Under the pieces are notes generated by a model. It saw nothing but the letters and a program-made list of their open reading frames with translations, had not been told where the DNA came from and searched no databases. 64,000 bases of DNA from Gemmatimonadota bacterium (GTDB lineage: Bacteria; Gemmatimonadota; Gemmatimonadetes; Gemmatimonadales; GWC2-71-9), in NCBI GenBank assembly GCA_009692115.1, contig SHZU01000005.1, positions 62,001-126,000 of the forward strand, read 5' to 3'. This document shows positions 1 through 8,635 of the stretch, piece after piece; positions within the stretch are counted from its first letter, which is position 1, and each line of letters starts with the position of its first letter. The position numbers and the translations under genes were made by a program.

Positions 1-3
1 TCC

Positions 4-486
4 TCAGGCCCGAGCCACAGGTCTTCCCACATCCGGAGCGCCTCGCCCACGGCCTCCACCACCGGATCGGCGTTTGGCGGCCTTCCGATCAACACCCTGG
101 GCACGGTACCTTCGCCCCATCGCCGAGTCCGGGCCGACGAGCAAGGAGTCGAGATACACCGTGGGGCCGGCTAGCGCGAGGCGGCGACGGACTTCGATCC
201 TGGCGAGCTGAGCGATCAGCGGGGTCCGATGCTCCGGACGGGATTCGTTGACCGAACCACCGGCGGCCAAAGCGGTGACCGGAGGAAGCGCCGGAACCGG
301 CGCAGCGGGCTTGGGCTCGGCCACCGAAATCGTCACGGTCGGGATGGGCCGCTCGGCCCACCGGCCGTAGATCAGCAGCACCCCCAAGCCGACCGTCAAC
401 CACAAGAAGATTCTCGCCACGGTCTGGGAGGCTGCAAAATGGGAGCCCGGTTCATTTTTGGCTGCTCGGTTCCTGGCTTGGCCCAT
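4..486 (-). CDS. Single-pass membrane-anchored protein, frameshifted near its 3' end
   Basis: No family is recognised. The N-terminus is polar, followed by one membrane segment at about residues 25-42 (IFLWLTVGLGVLLIYG) and a proline/alanine-rich linker, which suggests a cytoplasmic tail and an extracytoplasmic domain. The frame closes at base 4, but after residue about 122 it becomes an improbable Arg/Gly-rich tail. Removing one base from the CCCC run at 115-118 (plus strand) gives a much more natural continuation that starts GEGTVPRVLIGRPPNADP and stays open past the window edge. The real gene is therefore probably longer and extends off the window. It is divergent from the MMPL transporter gene. 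Confidence 0.5.
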   Translation of the reverse strand: MGQARNRAAKNEPGSHFAASQTVARIFLWLTVGLGVLLIYGRWAERPIPTVTISVAEPKPAAPVPALPPVTALAAGGSVNESRPEHRTPLIAQLARIEVRRRLALAGPTVYLDSLLVGPDSAMGRRYRAQGVDRKAAKRRSGGGGRGRGAPDVGRPVARA

Positions 487-563
487 CGGAACCCTTTACA
501 TTGCCAGCGTTTGCAGCCTTTCATCCAACGAAACGATCCCCCCTCCGTGCGCTGGAGACCCCG

Positions 564-2831
564 TTGATCATCGCGAGCTTCGCCAAAGCAATGGTGCGAT
601 GGCGTTGGATCGTTATCGCCGTCTGGGCGATCGTCGGGCTCATCGCCTTCATCCAGGCCCCGAAGACGCCGAACCGCCTCGCGCTTCAAGGCGGAGCCGA
701 TGAAATGACTGAAGCCCGAACCGCCGATCGGCTGCTGTCTACCCGATTCGCTCGGCCCTTCGGTGAGTTTCTGGCGGTGGCCGTCGAGGGTCCTACGTCG
801 TTCGCCGAGGGACCGGGGCGAGCGGTCCTCGATACGCTGACCAAGACGGCCGCCCGGCTGGCCTACGTCCAAAACGTCGTCTCGTATCTGACCCGGAGCG
901 ATACGTTGTTCGTCTCCAACGACGGGAGGGCGACTTTCTTCTTGGTCTCCCTCCGCCTTCGGGCCGACAGCGTTGGAGCCAAGATCCCCGACATACGGGC
1001 CAAGCTCAACCAGGTATTGGCCCAAGTACCCAACCGGCCATCGTACAAGATGCACGTGACCGGCCGAGCCGCCCTTGACCTCGACGTCCGGACCGTGAGC
1101 GCCGAGGACGGGAAGCGATTCGAACTTCGACTCCTCCCGATCACCCTGGTCATCCTGGTTTTGGCGTTTGGAGCGTTGGTCGCCGCCTTGCTGCCGCTCG
1201 GCATCGGGGTCCTTGCCATTGCCGTGTCGCTCTCGATCGTCGGCGTCCTGGCCACCACAATGCCGATGTCGGTCTTCGTCCTGAATCTCACGACGATGAT
1301 CGGACTGGGCGTCGGGATCGACTATTCCCTGCTGATGGTAACCCGCTTTCGCGAGGAACTGGCCCGCGGATACCGGCGACGCGAGGCGGCGGAGCGAACC
1401 TTGATGACCGCGGGCATCGCTGTCGTCAACTCAGGGTTGACCGTCGTGGTCGGGTTTGGCGCCCTCCTGCTGACGCCGATGGTCGAGACCAGAAGCGTCG
1501 GGATCGGCGGCTTGATTGTCGTTGGAGTAGCCGTTTTGCTCTGCATCACCCTGCTTCCGGCGCTTCTGGCGGCCCTGGGCCGCTCGATCGACGAACCCCG
1601 CTGGTTGGCTCGACGCCTCACTTGGTATCACGCCCCGCAGATTTGGGAAAAGTGGGCCCGTTCCCTTGCCCGCCACCCCGTCAGGGCTCTGCTGGTTGGG
1701 GGATCGATTATCGGGGTACTCACTCTACCGGTCTTCTGGATTCGAATCGGCCTCCCGGCCCGCGACTGGTGGCCCAGCCAGACCGAAGCCGGCGCCGGAG
1801 TCGAGGCCCTCTCGCGGATGGGCGTGTCAGGGTACATCACCCCGCTCCGCATCGTCGTCGAAGTGCCGTCAGGACAATCGGCCACTCAGGCGGTCAAGCT
1901 CCGTGGCCTCCGAGCCCTTTCGGACTCAATGAGGGCCGATCCCCGGGTCGTCGAGGTTCGCAGTATTGTCGACCTCGAGCCCGGGACCTCGATCCTCGCT
2001 TACTCGCTCCTCTATGCCGACCTCGATTCCGCCCGCGCCCGCCACGGCGATTTTCTGGATGCCTATTTGAGCCGCGACGGCCAACTTGCGCTCGTCGATG
2101 TCATTCTCGGCGATACCACGTCCCTGACCTCGGCCATGTCCGTCGTGGCCCGGATTCGGGGGCTTGCTTCCAGTCAGAGCATCCGTCAGCTCCGGGACAG
2201 CCGAGTGTTCGTCGGGGGCTACGTTGCGGCGAGCGTCGATCTCCAGGCCGAGATGCTGCGCCGGTTTCCGGGCTTGGTTGCGCTGGTCCTTGGCGCGACG
2301 GGCTTGATGCTGGCCATCGCCTTTCGATCGGTACTCGTTCCGGTCAAAGCCGTCTTGATGAACTCACTCTCCGTCAGTGCGACCTTCGGCATCTTGGTCT
2401 TGGTGTTTCAATTCGGGATCGGCGGTCAGTTTCTGCGACTGACCGGCCCGACGGAAGCCATCTTCGTGCTGGTTCCGGTGTTCGTTTTTGCCGTGGTGTT
2501 TGGACTCAGCATGGACTACGAGGTCTTCCTGCTCAGCCGAATCAAAGAAGCATTCGACCGGACCGGGAAGAATACCGAAGCGACGATGGAGGGGTTGAGC
2601 GCGACCGCATCGGTCATCAGTTCAGCGGCCCTGATCATGATCTTCGTCTTCGGGGCGTTCGCCTTTGCCCAGGTGCTGATCATGCAGTTCCTGGGTTTTG
2701 GATTGGCGGTCGCGGTGCTGCTCGACGCCACCGTCATCCGCATGGTCCTGGTTCCGGCCTTCATGCACCTCATGGGACGCTGGAACTGGTGGCCCGGCGG
2801 CCGGCGCCAGCCACCGGAACGACTCCACTAG
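564..2831 (+). CDS. MMPL/RND-family transporter
   Basis: A 755-residue inner-membrane efflux or lipid exporter of the MMPL family. Two homologous halves are visible, each with one N-terminal membrane helix, a large extracytoplasmic loop and a block of five helices. The signature of the first half is GIDYSLLMVTRFREEL (about residue 255) and of the second half GLSMDYEVFLLSRIKE (about residue 650). I chose the TTG at 564 because GGAG lies six bases upstream and because it leaves the usual short segment before the first RWRW-type helix. A TTG at 501 would add 21 residues. It is convergent with polA, with two bases between the stops. Substrate is unknown and no periplasmic adaptor or outer-membrane partner is adjacent. 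Confidence 0.9.
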   Translation: MIIASFAKAMVRWRWIVIAVWAIVGLIAFIQAPKTPNRLALQGGADEMTEARTADRLLSTRFARPFGEFLAVAVEGPTSFAEGPGRAVLDTLTKTAARLAYVQNVVSYLTRSDTLFVSNDGRATFFLVSLRLRADSVGAKIPDIRAKLNQVLAQVPNRPSYKMHVTGRAALDLDVRTVSAEDGKRFELRLLPITLVILVLAFGALVAALLPLGIGVLAIAVSLSIVGVLATTMPMSVFVLNLTTMIGLGVGIDYSLLMVTRFREELARGYRRREAAERTLMTAGIAVVNSGLTVVVGFGALLLTPMVETRSVGIGGLIVVGVAVLLCITLLPALLAALGRSIDEPRWLARRLTWYHAPQIWEKWARSLARHPVRALLVGGSIIGVLTLPVFWIRIGLPARDWWPSQTEAGAGVEALSRMGVSGYITPLRIVVEVPSGQSATQAVKLRGLRALSDSMRADPRVVEVRSIVDLEPGTSILAYSLLYADLDSARARHGDFLDAYLSRDGQLALVDVILGDTTSLTSAMSVVARIRGLASSQSIRQLRDSRVFVGGYVAASVDLQAEMLRRFPGLVALVLGATGLMLAIAFRSVLVPVKAVLMNSLSVSATFGILVLVFQFGIGGQFLRLTGPTEAIFVLVPVFVFAVVFGLSMDYEVFLLSRIKEAFDRTGKNTEATMEGLSATASVISSAALIMIFVFGAFAFAQVLIMQFLGFGLAVAVLLDATVIRMVLVPAFMHLMGRWNWWPGGRRQPPERLH

Positions 2832-2833
2832 CC

Positions 2834-5638
2834 TTAGTGTTTGGCCTCCAGCCAGTTCGATCCAACCCCAACATCGACAACCAGCGGCACCTTGAGTTCG
2901 GCGACGCCCACCATACAATCTCGGACCATTGGCACGACCCGTTCGATCTCGGCCTCGGGGACCTCGAGCACTAACTCGTCATGAACCTGCACCAAGATCC
3001 TCGCCTCGAACGACCCTTGACGGAGCGCCTCAGACAGTCGGATCATCGCGATCTTGATCAGGTCCGCCGCCGAGCCCTGAAGGGGTGAATTCTGGCTGAG
3101 CCGTTCGCCGAAGGCGCGGGTATTGAAGTTCTTGTCCTTGATCTCCGGAATGTACCGGCGGCGATTGAACAGGGTCTCGACATACCCTTGGGCCCGGGCC
3201 ACCTCGATTTGGCGATCGAGATAGGCCCGCACCCCGGCAAATCGCTGGAAGTAGTCCGCAATGAACGTCTTGGCGCTCTCGAGGGAAATCCCAAGTTGCT
3301 TCGATAACGCAAAAGGCCCCTGGCCGTAGATCGTACCAAAATTGATCGTCTTCGCTTGACTTCGCATCTCCGGGGTGACGGCGGTCCGATCGGCCCCAAA
3401 AATGAGGGCGGCGGTCTGGCGGTGAATATCCTCGCCGGCGTTGAACGCCTCGACGAACGCCGGATCGCCTGACAAATGGGCCATCAGTCTGAGTTCGATC
3501 TGCGAGTAATCCGCCACCACGAAGCGCCACCCGGCCGTGGGAATGAACCCGAGGCGAATCGCTTCGCCCCTCGGCGACCGTATCGGGATATTCTGGAGGT
3601 TGGGTTCCGAGGAGGAAAGCCGGCCCGTGGCGGCACCGGTTTGGTTGAAGCTGGCATGGATTCGGCCAGTTCGTTGATTGACTCGGTTCGGAAGCACATC
3701 CACATACGTGGACTTGAGTTTCTGAAGCTCCCGGTACTCCAGTAACAGCCGCGGCACGACATGGCCCATGTCGGCCAACTGCTCGAGGACATCGGCATCA
3801 GTCGAGGGGCCGGTCTTGGTCTTCTTCAGGCTCGGCAACCGAAGCTTTTCAAACAAAAACACCGCCAACTGCTTCGGGCTGTTGAGATTCACCGAGCCGC
3901 CGGCCTCTTTGGCGATGGCGGCTTCGAGCCGCTTCAGATCCTCCGTCAGTTCACGCGAGAGTCGTTCGAATACCGGTGTGTCGATTCGGATACCGACCCA
4001 TTCCATGTCCGCCAGGACCCGCACCAATGGCATCTCGATGTCACGAAGCAACGGCTGAAGAGAGGTTTCCGCCAACCGCGGCGTGAAGTACGCCTCCAGC
4101 GCCAATATCGTTGTACAATCCACCGCGGCCAATCCTGCCGCGACCGCCACCGCCACCTCGCTGAACGGAACCGGCACTTTACCTTTGCGCCCAAGATCGG
4201 GAAGCGTTGGTATCACCCGGCCGAGCAGATCGCCGCTGAGGGTATCGAGTCCATGGGACCGGCGACCCGGGTCCAAAACGAAACTCGCCACCATCGAATC
4301 GAATGCCACCCCCGCCAACTCGACCCCGTGGTTTCGCAGCACCTGCCAGCCCCGTTTGATATCGTGTCCACCCTTGGCCACCTGAGGATCCTGAAGCAAC
4401 GCAACCAAATCGACACAGGCCGAGTCGCTGAGCGCCGGCAGGTTCTGGACGTCAACCGGCGCCGCCAGCTCGCCGTCAGCCGGTCGATGCCCAAACGGGA
4501 GGTACCAGGCTCGACTCAGGCTCGCCGCCAGACCGAGTCCGACCAACTTGGCGTCATGAGGTTCGCCGGCACTCGTTCTGACGTCCAGGGCCAGCAACGG
4601 GGCGGTTCGAAGGTCCGTCAGCATGTCCGCCAGGGCCAGAGGATCGTCCACGACCTTCACCTCGGCGGCCGGAGCTGCAGCCGGCACGACGTCGGCCCCG
4701 GCCTGAGCCGCCAATCCCTCCGCCGGCTCACGGTGAGCGGCCAAGCCAAGCCGGGTGACCAGTGAGTGGAACTCCAGGCGAGTCAGGACCGTGCGAAGAG
4801 CCAAGGGATCCGGCTCCTGGCGCACCGCCTCGCGGAGTTCAATTCCGACTGGTACGTCCTTCCTGATCGTCACCAACTGTCGGGATAGCCGGGCTTGGTC
4901 AGCCTCGGACAGGAGGGCTTCACGGGCCCGTTTGGCCTTCACCTCGCCGGCTTTGGTCAGGATGGTATCGAGATCCCCGAACTCAGCCAGCAACAGCACC
5001 GCCGTCTTCTCCCCGACCCCATGCACCCCCGGTACGTTGTCGGACGCATCACCCACCAGGGCCAGGTAGTCGATCACCTTGGAGGGCTCGACCCCCAACC
5101 GCTCCGAAGCGTTGGATTCGTCAACCCAATGTTCTTCGACCCCAGCCGGCCCCCCCCGGCCCGGGTTGAGGAGAGCAATCCGGGGCCCGATCAACTGGTA
5201 GAAATCCTTGTCGCCCGACACGATGACGACCTGCACGCCTCGATCAGCCTCTCGGCTGGCCAGGGTCCCGATGACATCGTCGGCTTCGTATCCGTCGATC
5301 GCTACGACCGGCACCCCAAAGGCCTTGAGGATTTCGCGGGTTTGCTCCAACGCCAGGTCGAAGTCCTGTTGAAGTTCCGCGTCCAGTTTTTGCCGCGTCG
5401 ATTTGTACTCGGGATACATCGCCGATCGGAACGAATCTCCCTTATCGAGAACCCAGATCAGGTACTCCGGGCGGTATTTCGACTGGAGACGGAGTAGAAA
5501 ATTGACGACACCCCAGGCCGCCGACGTGTTCTCTCCGCGGGAGGTTCGCAGCGGCCGGCTGATCATGGCGAAGAAGGACCGGTAGATCAGGGCGTGGCCG
5601 TCGATCAGGAACAGCCTGGGGATCTCAGAAGCTGACAT
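2834..5638 (-). CDS. polA: DNA polymerase I
   Basis: A 934-residue family A polymerase for Okazaki-fragment processing and repair synthesis. The N-terminal 300 residues form the 5' nuclease with intact acidic motifs (YEADDVIGT, VSGDKDFYQL, GDASDNVPG). The polymerase domain has motif A DYSQIELRLMAHLSGD, motif B with KTINFGTIYG and motif C VQVHDELVLEV. The central 3'-5' exonuclease-like domain is present but degenerate: the DxE of motif I is DVR (LLALDVRTSAGEP), and the NLKYD of motif II is DIKRG. Proofreading is therefore probably absent, as in Taq polymerase. Bases 5639-5716 separate it from the upstream lipoprotein gene and contain a terminator. Confidence 0.97.
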   Translation of the reverse strand: MSASEIPRLFLIDGHALIYRSFFAMISRPLRTSRGENTSAAWGVVNFLLRLQSKYRPEYLIWVLDKGDSFRSAMYPEYKSTRQKLDAELQQDFDLALEQTREILKAFGVPVVAIDGYEADDVIGTLASREADRGVQVVIVSGDKDFYQLIGPRIALLNPGRGGPAGVEEHWVDESNASERLGVEPSKVIDYLALVGDASDNVPGVHGVGEKTAVLLLAEFGDLDTILTKAGEVKAKRAREALLSEADQARLSRQLVTIRKDVPVGIELREAVRQEPDPLALRTVLTRLEFHSLVTRLGLAAHREPAEGLAAQAGADVVPAAAPAAEVKVVDDPLALADMLTDLRTAPLLALDVRTSAGEPHDAKLVGLGLAASLSRAWYLPFGHRPADGELAAPVDVQNLPALSDSACVDLVALLQDPQVAKGGHDIKRGWQVLRNHGVELAGVAFDSMVASFVLDPGRRSHGLDTLSGDLLGRVIPTLPDLGRKGKVPVPFSEVAVAVAAGLAAVDCTTILALEAYFTPRLAETSLQPLLRDIEMPLVRVLADMEWVGIRIDTPVFERLSRELTEDLKRLEAAIAKEAGGSVNLNSPKQLAVFLFEKLRLPSLKKTKTGPSTDADVLEQLADMGHVVPRLLLEYRELQKLKSTYVDVLPNRVNQRTGRIHASFNQTGAATGRLSSSEPNLQNIPIRSPRGEAIRLGFIPTAGWRFVVADYSQIELRLMAHLSGDPAFVEAFNAGEDIHRQTAALIFGADRTAVTPEMRSQAKTINFGTIYGQGPFALSKQLGISLESAKTFIADYFQRFAGVRAYLDRQIEVARAQGYVETLFNRRRYIPEIKDKNFNTRAFGERLSQNSPLQGSAADLIKIAMIRLSEALRQGSFEARILVQVHDELVLEVPEAEIERVVPMVRDCMVGVAELKVPLVVDVGVGSNWLEAKH

Positions 5639-5655
5639 AGACAGAAAGGTAAGCT

Positions 5656-5695
5656 GAAAAAACGAAGGGGCGACCGGGAATTCCCCGATCGCCCC
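5656..5695 (-). terminator. Rho-independent terminator after the GWxTD gene
   Basis: On the minus strand the arms GGGGCGA (5689-5695 read in reverse) and TCGCCCC (5667-5673) enclose a second near-perfect inverted repeat around GGAATTCC. They are followed by TTCGTTTTTTC. This is a GC-rich hairpin with a T tract and would separate the GWxTD gene from polA. Confidence 0.75.
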
Positions 5696-5716
5696 GCAAT
5701 TGTTTCGACAACACGA

Positions 5717-7081
5717 CTATCGGTTTCGGGCGTCGCGTACCACCAGCGACCGCGCCCGAGCGAACTCCGAGCGAGAGTTCGGCGTCAACCGCATCCGGGA
5801 AAAGCCAAGCGTTCCCTCGAAATCGATCACCGCCCGGTATTCGTTGTAGTACCATCGGATGATCCGTCGATCACTAGACGGCGGGTTCTCCAACACTTGG
5901 TCGGGCTCGCCCAGGGTCACGAAGACCTCGCCACGATCAGTCCGCCACCCTTCCCCGCCCTCATCCCGAAATCGTTCATTGGCAAAGGCGATCCGGGTGA
6001 AGTACCGGTCCAACGCTTCGTTGTTGCTGGTCTCGGGAATCGGGTCGGTCACCGCAAAGAACTGGCGCCACAACTTCGCCCGATCGGCCGGCTTGGCACT
6101 CCTGAGGTTACCCAGCAACCCGGGCTCGTACGGAAAGAATCGCAGCAGAGTCAATAGGTTTTCGTAGTTGGTGACGACCCAGCCCTTCGCAAAGGAGACC
6201 AAGGCCTGAACGCTCCGAGCCGAGGGCCCCTCGCCAAACTGGATCTTGAGCTCACCAAGCGGCGGCGCGTCCGAGCCGAACCGGACCAACCGGCCCTCGA
6301 CGCTCTTGCCGCCGGTAAATTGGACTTCAGAGCGATACACCACGCTGTCACGATCATCCCGAACCGTCACCGGGATCTGCGTGGGACCGGAGAACCGGTA
6401 TCCCTCCACGTAGATGAACAACGTGTCGCCGCCGCCATGCGACACCGTGCCCCGGGAATTCAGAATGGCGTGGAGCGAGTCGGTAACGGATGTCCGGGAC
6501 CGGACCTCGTAGACCATGGTCGGCGCTGAGATCGAACCAGCCTGAAAGGCCGGTACCTCCACCACCTTCTCGACCCGGCTGGCCGCCGTCGATGCCGGGT
6601 CACGAACCACGACCGCCACCGTGTAGCTACCCGGCGCCAGGAGAAAGGATTGAGTAAAGAAGATCGTTTCTTCGTTCCGCTGGGTTTCTTGAAACGAGGC
6701 CACCCGAACGACCTCCGTCTTGCTGACCGTGATCGGCGGGGCGCCGGTCCTGGTCAGGGAAATGTCCGCCCGGAACCGGGCCGCAAAGGTCCCCTGATCG
6801 CGCTGAAACGAGATGGCTCGATTCTCGAACGACAGTCCGACCGTCATCATGGTCGAGTCACCTCGACCGGCGAGCAGCGCCACATTGCCGACGAACGGAA
6901 TCGGGCCGGTCCCCGCCAGGCGGCCGAGCCGCTGAAAAACCGTCGACAAGCTGAACAACTCGGTCAACGTCTGGTCGGTGGCGGTCCCCGGTGTCCCCGG
7001 TGGAACCCCTCGACCGGACAAGCACCCGGTGCCGATCAGAAGCAGGGCTATCGCGTTCAGGAAGCGGGGGCGACGTTTCAT
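5717..7081 (-). CDS. GWxTD domain-containing lipoprotein
   Basis: A 454-residue exported protein. The N-terminus MKRRPRFLNAIALLLIGTGC looks like a lipoprotein signal peptide with Cys20 as the acylation site, although the lipobox (GTGC) is not ideal. The middle 300 residues are beta-rich and resemble the region that precedes the GWxTD domain in related proteins. The C-terminal GWxTD domain is clear: GEGWRTDRGEVFVTLGEPD near residue 385, then RWYYNE. GWxTD proteins are common in Gemmatimonadota, Acidobacteriota and Bacteroidota, with no settled function. I chose the ATG at 7081 (GAAGGA ten bases upstream) over an in-frame TTG at 7099. Confidence 0.85.
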   Translation of the reverse strand: MKRRPRFLNAIALLLIGTGCLSGRGVPPGTPGTATDQTLTELFSLSTVFQRLGRLAGTGPIPFVGNVALLAGRGDSTMMTVGLSFENRAISFQRDQGTFAARFRADISLTRTGAPPITVSKTEVVRVASFQETQRNEETIFFTQSFLLAPGSYTVAVVVRDPASTAASRVEKVVEVPAFQAGSISAPTMVYEVRSRTSVTDSLHAILNSRGTVSHGGGDTLFIYVEGYRFSGPTQIPVTVRDDRDSVVYRSEVQFTGGKSVEGRLVRFGSDAPPLGELKIQFGEGPSARSVQALVSFAKGWVVTNYENLLTLLRFFPYEPGLLGNLRSAKPADRAKLWRQFFAVTDPIPETSNNEALDRYFTRIAFANERFRDEGGEGWRTDRGEVFVTLGEPDQVLENPPSSDRRIIRWYYNEYRAVIDFEGTLGFSRMRLTPNSRSEFARARSLVVRDARNR

Positions 7082-7140
7082 GCGGCAGGAATCCTTCAAT
7101 AGCTTAGTGGAAGAACCGCGACGGAGAAGGTCCCGGCTCC

Positions 7141-7168
7141 TTGCTTAAGCCCTTGGGCGGCGTATACG
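7141..7168 (+). promoter_or_regulatory. Candidate sigma70-like promoter for the kinase-pyrE pair
   Basis: TTGCTT (7141-7146), a 16-base spacer, then TATACG (7163-7168). Initiation would fall only a few bases before the ATG at 7182, so the transcript would have almost no leader. The match is moderate and unverified. Confidence 0.3.
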
Positions 7169-7181
7169 TTGAACCGATCCA

Positions 7182-8081
7182 ATGAGCCAAGATAACCTCG
7201 TCGGCCGAACCGTGGCCGGTTACATGCTTCTCGCCTTCGTTGGCGAGGGTGGAACCGCGACAGTCTACCGCGCCCAGCACCCCACGCGCGGCCTCGCCGC
7301 CGTCAAGGTGCTCCGTTCCCGGACGAGCCAAGACCCAGTCGCGGTCAAGCGGTTTCTCCGAGAGGCTGAATTTGGCGCTCGCCTCGACCATCCGAACATC
7401 GTCAACACCTACGACTACGGCGAGGCCGAGGGAATGTTTTATCTGGCCCTCGAATGGGCCGCCGGAGAGCCGCTCGCCAACTTCCTGACAGCCACCGGCC
7501 CGCTAGCCCCTGACTTGACCGCCAAGATCATTCGGCAACTGGCCGACGCCCTCGTCGTTGCCCACCGGGCCGGCATCATCCACCGCGACTTGAAGCCGGC
7601 CAACATCATGTACGACCCGGTATCCCAGACGGCTCGGCTCTTAGATTTTGGGATCGCGCGGGATGCCGAGGACGACCCATCGCAACGGCTCACCAAGGCC
7701 GGGTTCTTTGTCGGCACCCTCCAGTACGTCGCCCCCGAGGCCTTGAGCGGTGAGCTCGTCAAGGAGCAGGCAGACGTCTATAGCTTGGCCACGATCGCGT
7801 ACCACCTCCTCAGCGGCCAGTTGCCATACCCCGGGAAAAACCCACGAGAGTTGTTTCAGCAACTACTATCAAAACAGCCGGTCCCTCTGTCCCAGGCCAA
7901 CAAAGCGATCAAGTTCTCCAGCGAACTGGAAACGGCCGTGATGCTAGGCCTGGACCGCGACCTTTCGAAACGCTGGAAGACGGTCAGTGACTTCGCTACG
8001 GCTTTCTGCGAAGTGGCTCAACAAGATGAAAAGGGGAAGGGCGGATTTTTTTCGTCCCTGTTTCGTCGTCGCAAGAAATGA
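7182..8081 (+). CDS. Soluble Ser/Thr protein kinase (Hanks type)
   Basis: A 299-residue kinase that is almost only a catalytic domain. Visible motifs are the Gly loop GEGGTATVY (residues 19-27), the lysine in AAVKVLRS, the catalytic loop IIHRDLKPANIM and DFGIAR. A GTLQYVAPEAL stretch matches the activation segment and P+1 loop. The C-terminus is short and basic (SLFRRRKK), with no membrane segment and no PASTA or TPR domain, so it should be cytoplasmic. Its last four bases (ATGA) overlap the start of pyrE, so the two are very likely translated together. The target is unknown. Confidence 0.93.
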   Translation: MSQDNLVGRTVAGYMLLAFVGEGGTATVYRAQHPTRGLAAVKVLRSRTSQDPVAVKRFLREAEFGARLDHPNIVNTYDYGEAEGMFYLALEWAAGEPLANFLTATGPLAPDLTAKIIRQLADALVVAHRAGIIHRDLKPANIMYDPVSQTARLLDFGIARDAEDDPSQRLTKAGFFVGTLQYVAPEALSGELVKEQADVYSLATIAYHLLSGQLPYPGKNPRELFQQLLSKQPVPLSQANKAIKFSSELETAVMLGLDRDLSKRWKTVSDFATAFCEVAQQDEKGKGGFFSSLFRRRKK

Positions 8082-8635
8082 GCGCTCTCAGTGAACTCGA
8101 GACGCTCCTGCGGGAGCGGTCCCTGGTCTTCGGGGATTTCATCCTCGCCTCGGGGCGGAAGTCCACCTACTACATCGACGCTCGAAAAACCACGATGGCC
8201 GCCAGGGGCCAGTTCCTCATCGGCACCCTCGGCCTTGAGTCGGTTCGAAACCGGGGCTGGAAGCCGGCCGCCGTTGGTGGCCTGACCATGGGGGCTGATC
8301 CGGTGGCCTACGCTATCGCGAGAGCGAGCCTGGACTCGCCGCCCATCATCGACGGATTCAGTGTCAGAAAAGCCACCAAAGAGCACGGCACCAAGCGGCG
8401 AGTCGAAGGCAACTTCGAGCTCGGCGTTGCCGTGGTCATCGTTGAGGACGTCATGACCTCGGGTGGCTCGGCGATCCAGGCCGTTGAGGCGGTGCGGGCG
8501 GAAGGCGGCCTCGTGTTGGGTGTCCTCGCGGTGGTTGATCGAGAGCAGGGCGGGATTGCAGCCGTCGAGCGGCTCGGCGTAGAGGTTGCTTGTATTACTA
8601 CTATATCAAGATTGGGGGTCATCGCTAAACGGTAG
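8078..8635 (+). CDS. pyrE: Orotate phosphoribosyltransferase
   Basis: A 185-residue enzyme that joins orotate to PRPP to form OMP in pyrimidine synthesis. Evidence is the N-terminal GDFILASGRKSTYYIDARK segment, the catalytic-loop region and the PRPP-binding motif VVIVEDVMTSGGSAIQAVEA (about residues 120-139). Its length is normal for the short bacterial form. It overlaps the upstream kinase gene by ATGA. At the 3' end it overlaps the convergent AraC-type regulator by 11 bases. Other pyr genes are not nearby. Confidence 0.94.
   Translation: MSALSELETLLRERSLVFGDFILASGRKSTYYIDARKTTMAARGQFLIGTLGLESVRNRGWKPAAVGGLTMGADPVAYAIARASLDSPPIIDGFSVRKATKEHGTKRRVEGNFELGVAVVIVEDVMTSGGSAIQAVEAVRAEGGLVLGVLAVVDREQGGIAAVERLGVEVACITTISRLGVIAKR

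Noticed and set aside
1622-2974. A long plus-strand open frame inside the MMPL gene
   Set aside because: It is a low-complexity Arg/Pro-rich shadow of the real frame, common in high-GC DNA.
3761-4765. A long plus-strand frame antisense to polA
   Set aside because: It lies within a well-conserved polymerase gene, lacks domain motifs and has the composition of an antisense shadow.
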